Under the pieces are notes generated by a model. That model was not told the origin of the DNA and searched no databases. It saw nothing but the letters and a program-made list of their open reading frames with translations. From assembly GCF_014873535.1 (NCBI RefSeq), contig NZ_JADBEF010000001.1, positions 8,184,001 through 8,248,000 of the forward strand: a stretch of DNA of 64,000 nt. The letters run 5' to 3'. The translations under genes were made by a program, and so were the position numbers. Source of the stretch: Nonomuraea africana (GTDB lineage: Bacteria; Actinomycetota; Actinomycetes; Streptosporangiales; Streptosporangiaceae). Positions within the stretch are counted from its first letter, which is position 1; every line of letters starts with the position of its first letter. Positions 40,165-49,513 of this stretch are shown here, piece after piece.

Positions 40165-40987
40165 GAACGTCGTCGTTGTCGTCCTCGGTGGACTTCATCA
40201 GGTCCTCGATCGGCGTGTCCGAGCGGTAGGAGCTGGGGCGCAGCTCCAGCTCCACCTCCTTGGCCACGGCCGAGGGGACGACCGCGACCTTCGTCGTCAC
40301 GTAGCTCTCACCCACGACGTGATCGCTCGGCGCGGTGTCCTCCAGGGTCTCCAACTGCCACGCCCGGCCCGCGCGGTCCTTCAGCCGCACCTCGGGCTGG
40401 CCGGTCAGCTGGGCGCCGTCCTTGTCCTCGGCGGTCCTCGTGATGGCGATCTTGAGCCACTGCTTGTCCGGCGTGTTGTGCCTGCTGCCCTGGGGCGCGG
40501 GCATGGTCCCGTAGGTCACCTTCCACGTGACGTGCTCGAAGGTGATGCCCTGCCCCGCCGCGACCAGGTGGACCCGATCCTTCGGCTGGCCGCCCTGGTA
40601 CAGGAGGTACCGGTCGTAGGTGGGCGCGCCGATGGCCACGGCGAGCGCCACGATCGCGCCGACGCCCTGCAGCAGCAGGCGCGGGCGTCTTGGCGGCTGG
40701 GCCGCCGCCTCCCGCGCGGGCGGCCCTGTGGGCGGCCCTGTGGGCGGCTCAGTGGGCGGGCCGGGCGGCGCGGGCGGGCCTGACGGGTGGGGCTGCCTGC
40801 GCGGCAGGGGGCCCGCGCTCGGTACGGCGGGCAGCGGCTGCGTGGAACTGCCGGCGGGCTCGCGCGTCGGCGCCACCGGCGGCCACACCTGGTGATCGGG
40901 CGGGACGGGGCGGTGCTGCAGTGGCGGCGGGGGCTGGGGCGGCTGCTGGGGACGTTGCCCCGAGGCGGGGGAGAACCAGTCGGTCAT
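40148..40987 (-). CDS. Envelope protein with Pro-rich cytoplasmic tail and DUF4352-like domain (paralogue 3)
   Basis: 279 residues. Residues 1-100 are extraordinarily proline-rich (PPQPPPPLQHRPVPPDHQVW, repeats of TGPPTGPP). One TM follows at about 108-125 (LLLQGVGAIVALAVAIGA), then a beta-sandwich extracytoplasmic domain (GITFEHVTWKVTYGTMPAPQ, WLKIAITRTAEDKDGAQLTG, AWQLETLEDTAPSDHVVGES, VELELRPSSYRSDTPIEDLM). The layout of tail, TM and Ig-like domain is shared with the two genes just upstream, to which it is coupled (start at 40987, upstream stop at 40984). The proline tail could bind cytoplasmic partners. Confidence 0.75.
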   Translation of the reverse strand: MTDWFSPASGQRPQQPPQPPPPLQHRPVPPDHQVWPPVAPTREPAGSSTQPLPAVPSAGPLPRRQPHPSGPPAPPGPPTEPPTGPPTGPPAREAAAQPPRRPRLLLQGVGAIVALAVAIGAPTYDRYLLYQGGQPKDRVHLVAAGQGITFEHVTWKVTYGTMPAPQGSRHNTPDKQWLKIAITRTAEDKDGAQLTGQPEVRLKDRAGRAWQLETLEDTAPSDHVVGESYVTTKVAVVPSAVAKEVELELRPSSYRSDTPIEDLMKSTEDDNDDVLRFRR

Positions 40988-41634
40988 CGCTTGTCCCCCA
41001 GCTGGTAGACGTCCTCGGGCGCGGTGAAGAGCCGCCGGGCCTCCGTGTCGTCCAGCCCGAGGTCCACCTCGACCTCGGGCGGGAGCGGCTCGCCGTACAG
41101 CATGTTGGTGGGGATGGAGAAGACCGCACGGGCACCGGGAAGGGCGGCGGCGGGCACCTCGAACACGAAGGGGCCCGATATCCACCAGCCGGGCTGGATC
41201 CACGGGTTGGCGAGCGTCTTGGTCTTCTCGATCCTGTCGGTGGCCGCGAAGCGCTGGCCGTCGCCGGTGAGCAGCTCCGCGGGCAGCAGGTGCAGCGGCT
41301 CCTTGGGAACCGTCGCCGACGCCTGGACCACCAGGAAGACCTGGTCCTTGCCGGCCTCGATCGTCTTGTCCCCCGTGTCGATCGCCCTCGCCGAGGCGAT
41401 CGAGTCGACTCTGGCGGAGAAGCGGCCCGCGTCGACGTCCTCCTTGACGGCGCCGACGTAGGTCAGCGGGGCCTGGAGGTCGCCGCCGCTGAGCATGAAC
41501 GTCTGCACGCCGATGGCGCCGCCCGCCAGGGCCAGGCCCACCACGGCGTTCAGCACCTTCGAGCCGCCGCCGTTGCGCGGCGCCCTGCGCGACTGGCGTG
41601 GCGGCGCGGCCCTGCGCTGCTCGGTGGCGGTCAT
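40984..41634 (-). CDS. Envelope protein with DUF4352-like domain (paralogue 2)
   Basis: 216 residues. Basic N-terminal tail (RRAAPPRQSRRAPRNGGGSK), one TM at about 28-45 (LNAVVGLALAGGAIGVQTFM), then an extracytoplasmic beta domain (GRFSARVDSIASARAIDTGD, DQVFLVVQASATVPKEPLHL, WWISGPFVFEVPAAALPGAR, DLGLDDTEARRLF). Start and stop overlap its neighbours by 4 bp, so the three genes form one transcription unit. Function unknown; exported and anchored. Confidence 0.75.
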   Translation of the reverse strand: MTATEQRRAAPPRQSRRAPRNGGGSKVLNAVVGLALAGGAIGVQTFMLSGGDLQAPLTYVGAVKEDVDAGRFSARVDSIASARAIDTGDKTIEAGKDQVFLVVQASATVPKEPLHLLPAELLTGDGQRFAATDRIEKTKTLANPWIQPGWWISGPFVFEVPAAALPGARAVFSIPTNMLYGEPLPPEVEVDLGLDDTEARRLFTAPEDVYQLGDKR

Positions 41635-42257
41635 GCGCCTTCCCCCTGCTTCACCGGGATGGTGATCTGACCCAGGACGACGGGAACCTGCTTCTCGTCC
41701 TTCTCCTCGTTGGCCGTCACCCAGCCGCTGGCCGGAGTGAAGTCGCCCTTCAGGTACTCACGCTTGCCAACGTCGATCGTGACCTTCTCCGGCGGCTTCA
41801 CGCCCGCCTCCAGCTCGTATCGGACCAGGACCTTCGTCGGAATCCCCGGCTGCAGCTGCCGGCTCGGTCCGCTCTGGGTGGGCACGATCGAGATCACGCC
41901 GGACTTCGGCTTGATCTCAGGAGTGATCTTCAGCAGCGTGGAGGCGAAGGCCGAACCGCTGTCGGCGGTCTCCTCGCCGGTGTTCGTCACCTTCACTTCC
42001 AGCTCCAGGAAGCGCTTGGGGTCGCCGAACGTGGTGTCGGGCTTCACGACGGTCACCCTGCCCTCCACGAACTGGGTCTTGAACTGGCCCTGGTCGATCT
42101 CGGCTGCCACCTTGAGCGCGGGCGGGTTCGGGTCGGGGGCATCGTTCAGGCCGCCGAGGAGGGCGGTGATGCCGATCCCCGTGGCCAGGACCAAACCCAC
42201 CGCGGGCACCAGAACCGGGCGTGGTGGTCTGTTGTCGCCAGAGGAGGGTTCCGTCAT
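41631..42257 (-). CDS. Envelope protein with DUF4352-like domain (paralogue 1)
   Basis: 208 residues from the ATG at 42257. Short cytoplasmic tail, TM at about 13-32 (RPVLVPAVGLVLATGIGITA), then an Ig-like region (GQFKTQFVEGRVTVVKPDTT, FLELEVKVTNTGEETADSGS, TKVLVRYELEAGVKPPEKVT). The VKVTNTG-E--A strand is the DUF4352/telomere-binding-factor-like signature. First gene of the minus-strand operon, divergent from the VirD4-like gene across a 145-bp promoter region. Confidence 0.75.
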   Translation of the reverse strand: MTEPSSGDNRPPRPVLVPAVGLVLATGIGITALLGGLNDAPDPNPPALKVAAEIDQGQFKTQFVEGRVTVVKPDTTFGDPKRFLELEVKVTNTGEETADSGSAFASTLLKITPEIKPKSGVISIVPTQSGPSRQLQPGIPTKVLVRYELEAGVKPPEKVTIDVGKREYLKGDFTPASGWVTANEEKDEKQVPVVLGQITIPVKQGEGA

Positions 42258-42402
42258 GGGCAACGATGGTAATAGGTCACAGTTGCACCATCCGCCGCAA
42301 TGCTCCCATCTGCTGAGTGAATTGCCGGGAACCCTGCCGGAACCGGCGGTGTAACTCGTAGGCTTGGGCACTACTAACGAGATAGGGCGGCCGGAGGGTC
42401 AC

Positions 42403-44334
42403 GTGGCGGACGTGCATCCCGAGCAGGCGCAGCTGCAGGCGGATCGCATCTACCTGGGCTGGCAGTACGTCCTGCTGCACCCAGATCCGGGGCCGCCGCC
42501 CAAACGTCCCTCGCCCTTCGTGGAACCCCAGCGGGAGAGCAAGCCCGATCCCGAGCTCGTGCGCAGGGAGCGGATGCAGGAGGACCTGCTCAACCGGCCC
42601 GTGAAGATCTTCAGGACGTTCATGGCGGTGCTCGCCGTGGTCATCCTGGGGGCCGCCGTCGCGGGCGTGCTCAAGTGGTCGTTCGCGATCATCGGCCTTG
42701 TCGCGGCCGGAGGCGTCGCCGCCATCTGCAGCTACGCCGTCCTGCAGGGCGACAGGGCGGTCCGCTACCGCGTGCAGGAACAGCAGGCCAGGGACGATCG
42801 CGTCCGGCAGGAACGTGACAAGGAGCTGTTCAGGGCGCAGGAGGAGCACGCCGAGCGCTACCGCGCGTGGCAGGAGCTCAAGGACCGCCACGACAGGCAG
42901 CTGACCTGGTACGCGGTCGCCGTACCCGATGCGATCGACCGGGTCGACGTCGCGGGCGGCACGCTGCCCGGCTGGTCGGCGCTGGTGACGCTGCTCGGCG
43001 CGACCCGCCTCTACAGCGGAGGGCACCTCACCGTGCTCGACCTGTCGGAGGGGGCCATCGCCAAAGACCTGATCGAGCTGGCCCGCAGGGGCGGCGACGA
43101 GCCGCTGGTGTGGGTGCTGCCCGTCGACCTGCCGAAGCTCGACCTCGGGGCGACGCTCAAGCCCGAGGCCTTCGCCGACGTCCTGGCGCACGTGGTGAGC
43201 GTCAGCGAGGAGCACCGCACCACCCGCGACCTCAGCTTCGACAACGCGATCCTCGAGCGGGTGCTCGACGTGCTGGGGGAGAACGCCACGATCGCCCAGG
43301 TGACGGCCGCGCTGCGGGCGCTGGCGCAGGTGGGCGACCCGCGCGATGACCTCAAGTACGGGCTCATCACCGCCGAGCAGCTGGAGCGCATCGGCACCAT
43401 GTTCGGCCGCGGGGTCAGCGACAGGGTGGTCATCGAGCGGGCGTGGGCGCTCGAGTCACAGCTGCGCAAGCTCGAGACCCTGGGCACCGAGGCCGTACGG
43501 CTGCCGCCCGCCCGCCTGCGGGTGGTGAGCATGGACCGGCAGGCAGGCGTGTTCGGCAACCGCGTGCTCGGCACGTACGTGGCCACGGCGCTCACCCACA
43601 TCCTGCGCCAGTCGCCCGCCTCCGACCGGCCCTGGTACCACACGATCATCGTCGCGGGCGCGGACAAGCTGCGCGGCGACGTGCTCGACCGGCTGATGGA
43701 CGCCTGCGAGACGTCGAGGACCGGCCTGGTGCTCACCTACAGGTCGCTGACGCCGACCGTGCGCGAGCGGCTGGGCCGAGGGCACGCCGCCGTGGCGTTC
43801 ATGCGGCTCGGCAACGCCGAGGACGCGAGGGTGGCCAGCGAGCACGTCGGCACCGAGCACCGCCTCGAACTCGCCCAGCTCACCGAGACGATCAGCGCCT
43901 CCGTGGCCGGGCTCAACGGAACCCCCTACACCTCCACGATCGACCAGGTCGAGGAGGGCGTCGAGGAGCGCGGCGACAGCAGCACCGATCTCAAGGAGGA
44001 CATCACCGAGTCCACCGAGTGGGGCAGGACCGCCGACAAGATCGGCGAGAAGGAGCGGGTCCTGCAGCGCTCGCGCGAGTTCCTCGTCGAGCCGCACCAG
44101 CTCCAGCAGCTGCCCACCACCTCGGTGATCGTCACGGACGCCACCGCCGACGGCCGGAGAGTACGGCTGGCCGACGCCAATCCCGCAATCCTCACCTTCC
44201 CCAGGACCACGCTGGGCGAGCTGGAGCAGGTCCGTGAGGCGGTGCTCGGCATGGACGAGCCCGCCGACTCCGAGGAACCGCCGCCCAACCTCGGACCGCC
44301 CCCTCCCCGCCTCGACTGGCGCAAGAAGGGGTAA
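42403..44334 (+). CDS. Two-TM VirD4/TraD-like protein without a P-loop
   Basis: 643 residues from a GTG with GGAGGG upstream; the frame is open from a TTG at 42364. TMs at about 72-90 and 92-114 are followed by a charged coiled coil (QEQQARDDRVRQERDKELFR), then a large cytoplasmic domain. The stretch HTIIVAGADKLRGDVLDRLM, DACETSRTGLVLTYRSLTPT, AVAFMRLGNAEDARVASEHV is laid out like the Walker-B/TraM-recognition part of type IV coupling proteins (expected DE replaced by AGAD). I see no Walker A motif. I read it as a coupling-protein relative that has lost nucleotide binding. It precedes the HerA-like ATPase by 116 bp on the same strand. Confidence 0.68.
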   Translation: MADVHPEQAQLQADRIYLGWQYVLLHPDPGPPPKRPSPFVEPQRESKPDPELVRRERMQEDLLNRPVKIFRTFMAVLAVVILGAAVAGVLKWSFAIIGLVAAGGVAAICSYAVLQGDRAVRYRVQEQQARDDRVRQERDKELFRAQEEHAERYRAWQELKDRHDRQLTWYAVAVPDAIDRVDVAGGTLPGWSALVTLLGATRLYSGGHLTVLDLSEGAIAKDLIELARRGGDEPLVWVLPVDLPKLDLGATLKPEAFADVLAHVVSVSEEHRTTRDLSFDNAILERVLDVLGENATIAQVTAALRALAQVGDPRDDLKYGLITAEQLERIGTMFGRGVSDRVVIERAWALESQLRKLETLGTEAVRLPPARLRVVSMDRQAGVFGNRVLGTYVATALTHILRQSPASDRPWYHTIIVAGADKLRGDVLDRLMDACETSRTGLVLTYRSLTPTVRERLGRGHAAVAFMRLGNAEDARVASEHVGTEHRLELAQLTETISASVAGLNGTPYTSTIDQVEEGVEERGDSSTDLKEDITESTEWGRTADKIGEKERVLQRSREFLVEPHQLQQLPTTSVIVTDATADGRRVRLADANPAILTFPRTTLGELEQVREAVLGMDEPADSEEPPPNLGPPPPRLDWRKKG

Positions 44335-44450
44335 GGAGATGGCCAAATCCGGGATGACGGCTTGATCAGTGGCGGACTTTCTCAGGAGGAACGTGCGTCT
44401 CCTCCGACGCTCGCGCGCGTTTCTCGTGAGAGCTCCCAGGAGGTAAAGAC

Positions 44451-47300
44451 GTGCTGATTGGTCCGTGGTACCGCATCCAGTCGATCGCCGCGCCCGCCCG
44501 CGCCTCGTCGGGGGAATGGGACTTCGTCACCGTGCTGCCCGCCGTCCTGTCCGCCGCGCAGCGCGGACGGCCCTTCGCGATCGGGTGGGTGTCGCGCGGC
44601 GGCGGCGCGCCCCTCGAGCTGATCACCAACGCGGGGCCGATGCGGGGGGCGCTGCTGTTCCCCAGCGGCGCCAGGGGCGAGCGGCTGGCCGACGACTACC
44701 TGACCGACCTCGGCGACCTCGTGTGGGTGCCGTGCCCTGGACGGCAGGCCCCGCCGCTGAACGACCGCCGCGAAAGCCCGCCCTCCGAGCCCACCCTGTT
44801 CGAGTCGACGCTGGTCACGCTGATGTCGCGGCCGTTCGCCTGGCTGGTGGTGGCCGAACCCACCGACCTGCTCGAAGCCGAGGTGGCGCACCTGCGCACC
44901 CAGCTCAACGTCCTCAGGCAGTACGGCGACGCCTCCGAGCGCTCCAGGTTCGACGCCGAGCGGGCCGAACGCCGCATGCAGGAACTCGACGCCTTCCGCG
45001 AGGCGGGGCTGTGGAACGTGCGGGTGCTGGCGGGCGCCGCCACCCCGGAGGACCTGCGGCAGATCGCGCCCGTGCTGGTCGGCTCGGTCGAGCTGAGCCA
45101 CCACCCCTACCGGCTGCGTACCGCGCTGCCCGCCGCGTGCGAGCTGACCGAGGCGCTGGGCGCGACCATGCAGGACCCGGGCGACGGCGCGGCGGTGCCC
45201 TTCGCCGCGACCGCGGGCGCGCTGGCCGCGCTGGCGGGCCTGCCCAGACGCGAGGTGCCCGGCGTGCGGGTGCTCGACCCCGGCTTCTTCGACGTGACGT
45301 CGGAGGCCACCGGCGAGCTGGCCCTCGGCGCCATCCTCGACGGCCAGGACCGGGCCGTCGGCTCGTTCGGGGTGCCGCTCGCCACGCTCAACAGGCACGC
45401 GTTCGTCACCGGGGCGACCGGCTCCGGCAAGTCGCAGACCGTCAGGCACCTGCTCGAGCAGCTCAGCGCCGCGAAGATCCCCTGGCTGGCCATCGAGCCC
45501 GCCAAGTCGGAGTACGCCGCCATGGCGGGACGCGTCGCCGAGCCGGTCACCGTGATCAACCCGTCCGCTCCCGACGCCGTGCCGTTCAGCGTGAACCCGC
45601 TCGAACCCGAGCCCGGCTACCCCGTGCAGGCGCACATCGACATGGTCAGGGCGCTGTTCATGGCCGCCTTCGACGCCGAGGAGCCGTTCCCGCAGATCAT
45701 GTCGATGGCGCTGCAGCGCGTCTACGAGGCCAACGGGTGGGACGTCGTCACCGGCGGCGCGGTGCCGGGTTCCAAGGTGCCGCCCTCGGTGCCGACGCTG
45801 GAGCAGCTCCAGCACCACGCCATGGACGTCATCCAGGAGATCGGCTACGGGCGCGAGGTCCAGGCCGACGTCGAGGGCTTCATCTCGCTGCGCCTGCGCT
45901 CGCTGCGGGTCGGCTCGGCCGGGCGCTTCTTCGAGGGCGGCCACCCTGCCGACATCGGCGGCCTGCTCCAGCGCAACGTCGTGCTGGCCATCGAGGACGT
46001 GGCCAACGACGAGGACAAGGCGTTCCTCATGGGCACGCTGATCATCCGTATCGTCGAGCACCTGCGGATGCGGGCGCGCGGCGAGCGGGCCGGCGGGCTG
46101 CGGCACGTGATCGTCATCGAGGAGGCGCACCGGCTGCTGCGCGACCGCGGCTCGGGGCGCGCCGCCACCCACGCCGTCGAACTGCTGGCCGGGATGCTCG
46201 CCGAGATCAGGGCATACGGCTCGGGCCTGGTCGTGGCCGAGCAGATCCCCACCAAGCTGATCTCCGACGTGGTGAAGAACACGGCACTGAAGGTCGTCCA
46301 CCGGCTGCCGGCCGCCGACGACAGGGCGCTGGTCGGCGCGGCCATGAACCTCAACGACGAGCAGTCACGCCAGGTCGTCTCGCTCCAGCCGGGGGTCGCC
46401 GCCGTCTTCGCCGACGGGATGGACCGGCCCCTGCGCATCCAGGTGCCGCTCGGCGAGGACAGGGAGAAGGCGATCGCCGGGCCGCCGCCGCCCATCAGGG
46501 GCAGGCGCTCGGCGGCGTGCGGGGCGCAGTGCCGTACGGGCCAGGCCTGCACGCTGGTGGAGCTGCGCGAGGCCGACCTGCTGGCCGACGACCCCGCATG
46601 GGCGTGGCTGCGCATCTGGTGCGACACGGTCGTGCTCGCCTACGTCAGCAACCGGCCGCTGCCCGGTGTGCCGCGCCACCTGGCCGGCGCGTGGTCCGAG
46701 CTGCCCTCGCGACGCAGGGAGTGCCTGCTGGCCACGCTCATCGAACGCGCGGTCACCAGGCGGGCCTGGGCGCTGCGCAGCTGGTTCGATCCCGCGCTGC
46801 TGACCGAGCAGGCCGCCGCTTCGGCACTGCGCCTGCTCGACGCGGTGGAGGCGGGCGGCGAACGTCCGGGGCCCTCGTGGGTCATCCCGCAGGTGCGGTG
46901 GCTGCACGAGGTCGACAGGCTCTTCCCGTACGGCAGGCCCGCGCCCGACCTGCGCAGTCCCGCGCCGCCGATGGAGTACGCGCTGTTCGGCGGCGCCCTC
47001 GACACCACCGACCTGCTCGGGCACCGGGCCAGGGCGCTCCGCCACCACCCGCTGTCGATGGAGATGGACCACAACAGGGCGCTTGCCTGGCGGGTCATCC
47101 TGGGCGACGACGAGAACGCGGGCGTCCAGCGCGACATCGGCACGGTGGCCGTCGGGATCGAGCAGTCGGCCAGGATCAGGCACGTCGGGCAGACGATGGG
47201 GGCGGGCTGGCTGGAAGGGGTGCTGTCATGGCCGCGCCGCTTCGTCCTGCCCTTCGACGGAGACGGCCCCGCCGAGATCGCGTTCGCCGACCAGGGGTAG
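44451..47300 (+). CDS. HerA/VirB4-type (DUF87) P-loop ATPase
   Basis: 949 residues from a GTG with a perfect AGGAGG site. The N-terminal 310 residues form an accessory region beginning LIGPWYRIQSIAAPARASSG. The motor follows: Walker A FVTGATGSGKSQT (about 319-331), then WLAIEPAKSEYAAMAG, Walker B RHVIVIEEAHRLL (about 550-562), and the sensor GSGLVVAEQIPTKLISDVVK. All are as in HerA/VirB4/DUF87 hexameric ATPases. A Cys-rich patch (SAACGAQCRTGQAC) follows near 690, then a helical C-terminal region of about 250 residues. HerA-like motors pump DNA or protein. With the TM partners beside it, an envelope-bound translocation or defence machine is plausible. Confidence 0.85.
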   Translation: MLIGPWYRIQSIAAPARASSGEWDFVTVLPAVLSAAQRGRPFAIGWVSRGGGAPLELITNAGPMRGALLFPSGARGERLADDYLTDLGDLVWVPCPGRQAPPLNDRRESPPSEPTLFESTLVTLMSRPFAWLVVAEPTDLLEAEVAHLRTQLNVLRQYGDASERSRFDAERAERRMQELDAFREAGLWNVRVLAGAATPEDLRQIAPVLVGSVELSHHPYRLRTALPAACELTEALGATMQDPGDGAAVPFAATAGALAALAGLPRREVPGVRVLDPGFFDVTSEATGELALGAILDGQDRAVGSFGVPLATLNRHAFVTGATGSGKSQTVRHLLEQLSAAKIPWLAIEPAKSEYAAMAGRVAEPVTVINPSAPDAVPFSVNPLEPEPGYPVQAHIDMVRALFMAAFDAEEPFPQIMSMALQRVYEANGWDVVTGGAVPGSKVPPSVPTLEQLQHHAMDVIQEIGYGREVQADVEGFISLRLRSLRVGSAGRFFEGGHPADIGGLLQRNVVLAIEDVANDEDKAFLMGTLIIRIVEHLRMRARGERAGGLRHVIVIEEAHRLLRDRGSGRAATHAVELLAGMLAEIRAYGSGLVVAEQIPTKLISDVVKNTALKVVHRLPAADDRALVGAAMNLNDEQSRQVVSLQPGVAAVFADGMDRPLRIQVPLGEDREKAIAGPPPPIRGRRSAACGAQCRTGQACTLVELREADLLADDPAWAWLRIWCDTVVLAYVSNRPLPGVPRHLAGAWSELPSRRRECLLATLIERAVTRRAWALRSWFDPALLTEQAAASALRLLDAVEAGGERPGPSWVIPQVRWLHEVDRLFPYGRPAPDLRSPAPPMEYALFGGALDTTDLLGHRARALRHHPLSMEMDHNRALAWRVILGDDENAGVQRDIGTVAVGIEQSARIRHVGQTMGAGWLEGVLSWPRRFVLPFDGDGPAEIAFADQG

Positions 47301-47555
47301 TGCCCACGGGGTGCGAGAGGGCCCTCGGGGTCGGTCCTCCTCGCGCTCCGGGCCCTCCTCCCGTGCGGTGGGTTCTCGGGCCTCCGCGGCTCTCGGTTCC
47401 TCGGGTTCGGTCGGGTTTCGTCCCTCCCGCCCTGGTTCTCTCCCTCGTTCTCGGGGCGATCTTCTGGGTTCTGGGTGGTTCGTTCTCGAGAACCCGCGCA
47501 GGCGTTGCCGTCGGGGCGGGTGGCGGCCCGCGCGGGTCGACTAGGATCGGTCAGC

Positions 47556-48785
47556 ATGACCCAGCTTCCGCTGCGGGCCCAGCTCGCGAGTGCCCTGGGG
47601 CGCACCGCCGCCACCTTGTCGAGGGTCACCGGGCGTGGTGACGGGTCCGTGATCGGCGGGCGCGTCGGCCTGGTGCTCGAGCCCGACCTGCTCAAGCAGC
47701 TGGCCAGGGACCGCAAGCTCGCGCTCGTCAGCGCGACCAACGGCAAGACCACCACCACGCGTCTCATCACCTCGGCACTGACCGAGCTGGGCGAGGTGGC
47801 CACCAACGCGTTCGGCGCCAACATGCCCGCCGGCCACGTGTCCGCGCTGTCGGCCAACAAGGCCGCGCCGTACGGCGTGCTCGAAGTGGACGAGAAGTAC
47901 CTCCCCGAGGTGCTCGACACCACCGGCGCCAGCGTCGTGTGCCTGATGAACCTCAGCCGCGACCAGATGGACCGCGCCGCCGAGATCTGGCTGCTGGCCC
48001 AGAGGTGGCGCAGGGCGCTGTCGGGCAAGCCCACCCACGTGATCGCCAACTGCGACGACCCGCTGGTCACCTGGGGCGCCTCGACCGCCGCCAAGGTCAC
48101 CTGGGTCGCCGGCGGGCAGCGCTGGAAGGAAGACTCGTGGAGCTGCCCCGAGTGCGGCGGGCCGCTCGATCGGAAGGGCGCCGACTGGGCGTGCCGCGAG
48201 TGCACCTTCCACCGTCCCGAGCCCCACTGGGTCCTCGACGACGACGCGGTGATCGACCCCAGGGGTGACCGCTGGGTGCTCGACCTCCAGCTGCCCGGCC
48301 TGGCCAACCGCTCGAACGGCGCGATGGCGCTGGCCGTGGCCGAGGCGTTCGGCCTGCACGTGCAGTCGGCGCTGCCCAGGCTGCGCGAGGTCACCTCGGT
48401 CGCGGGCCGCTACACCACCGTCCAGCGTGACGGGCGGGCCGCGCGGCTGCTGCTGTCGAAGAACCCGGCGGGCTGGCTGGAGGCGTTCGACGTCTCCGAC
48501 CCCGCGCTGCCGATCATCCTGTCGGTCAACGCCCAGGGCCCCGACGGACGCGACACCTCATGGCTGTGGGACGTCGACTACCGCATCCTGCGCGGCCGTC
48601 CCGTCTACGTCACCGGGGAGCGCCGCCTCGACCTGGCGCTCCGGCTCGACGTGGCCGACGTGCCGTTCCAGCTGTGTGAGAGCTTCACCGAGGCGTTCAA
48701 CGCGATCCCGCCGGGACGGCTCGACGTGATCGCCAACTACACCGCGTTCCAGCAGATCCGATCGGAGTTCGGCCGTGCCGTCTGA
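47556..48785 (+). CDS. murT: Lipid II isoglutaminyl synthase, Mur-ligase subunit
   Basis: 409 residues. The Mur-ligase ATP site is ALVSATNGKTTTTRLI (61-68). The middle domain has FGANMPAGHVSALSA and LEVDEKYLPEVLDTTGASVV, CLMNLSRDQMDRAAEIW. The MurT-specific zinc ribbon is CPECGG...CREC (about 197-218), and the C-terminal DUF1727 domain is QLCESFTEAFNAIPPGRLDV. With GatD it amidates the alpha-carboxylate of D-Glu in lipid II. It overlaps gatD by 11 bp. Confidence 0.95.
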   Translation: MTQLPLRAQLASALGRTAATLSRVTGRGDGSVIGGRVGLVLEPDLLKQLARDRKLALVSATNGKTTTTRLITSALTELGEVATNAFGANMPAGHVSALSANKAAPYGVLEVDEKYLPEVLDTTGASVVCLMNLSRDQMDRAAEIWLLAQRWRRALSGKPTHVIANCDDPLVTWGASTAAKVTWVAGGQRWKEDSWSCPECGGPLDRKGADWACRECTFHRPEPHWVLDDDAVIDPRGDRWVLDLQLPGLANRSNGAMALAVAEAFGLHVQSALPRLREVTSVAGRYTTVQRDGRAARLLLSKNPAGWLEAFDVSDPALPIILSVNAQGPDGRDTSWLWDVDYRILRGRPVYVTGERRLDLALRLDVADVPFQLCESFTEAFNAIPPGRLDVIANYTAFQQIRSEFGRAV

Positions 48786-49491
48786 CAGCTCCCTGCGCCT
48801 GGTCTGGATCTACCCCGACCTGCTCAGCACCTACGGCGACCAGGGCAACGTGCTCGTCCTCGAGCAGCGCGCCCGCCGCAGGGGGATCGAGGTCGAGACC
48901 ATCCACGTCCGCTCCTCCGACCCCGTTCCCGAAACCGGCGACGTCTACCTGATCGGCGGCGGCGAGGACCGGCCGCAGATCCTCGCGGCCCAGCGGCTGC
49001 GCAAGGACGGCGGCCTGCACCGCGCCATCGCCAGGGGCGCGGCCATGCTGGCGGTGTGCGCGGGCTACCAGATCATGGGCAGCACGTTCGGCGGCGAGGA
49101 GGGCCAGCCGGTCGACGGCATCGGCCTGCTCGACATCTCCAGCACCCGCGGCCCCGCCCGCGCGGTCGGCGAACTGGTGGCCGAGGTCGACAGCGCGCTC
49201 AGCCTGCCGACGCTGTCCGGCTTCGAGAACCACATGGGCGTCACCCACCTGGGCCCCGGCGTCAAGCCGCTGTCCCGCACGATCGTCGGCACGGGCAACG
49301 GCGACGGATTCGAGGGGTGCTTCGCGGGACACGTCGTCGGCACGTACCTCCACGGCCCGGCACTCGCCCGCAACCCGGCACTGGCCGACCTGCTGCTGGG
49401 GTGGGCGGTGGGCAGCACGCTCGCCCCGATCGACGACACCTGGTACGACCGCCTCCGCAAGGAACGCCTCGACGCAGTCTCCCCCCGCTAG
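48775..49491 (+). CDS. gatD: Lipid II isoglutaminyl synthase, glutaminase subunit
   Basis: 238 residues from a GTG inside murT. CobB/CobQ-like class I glutamine amidotransferase: LVWIYPDLLSTYGDQGNVLV, YLIGGGEDRPQILAAQRLRK, nucleophile Cys near 94 in MLAVCAGYQIMGSTF, catalytic His near 191 in GTYLHGPALARNPALADLLL. It delivers ammonia to MurT for peptidoglycan stem amidation. Followed by about 700 bp of repeat-rich DNA without a gene. Confidence 0.95.
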   Translation: MPSDSSLRLVWIYPDLLSTYGDQGNVLVLEQRARRRGIEVETIHVRSSDPVPETGDVYLIGGGEDRPQILAAQRLRKDGGLHRAIARGAAMLAVCAGYQIMGSTFGGEEGQPVDGIGLLDISSTRGPARAVGELVAEVDSALSLPTLSGFENHMGVTHLGPGVKPLSRTIVGTGNGDGFEGCFAGHVVGTYLHGPALARNPALADLLLGWAVGSTLAPIDDTWYDRLRKERLDAVSPR

Positions 49492-49513
49492 CCATCTTTC
49501 CGTCGGTCCGGGC

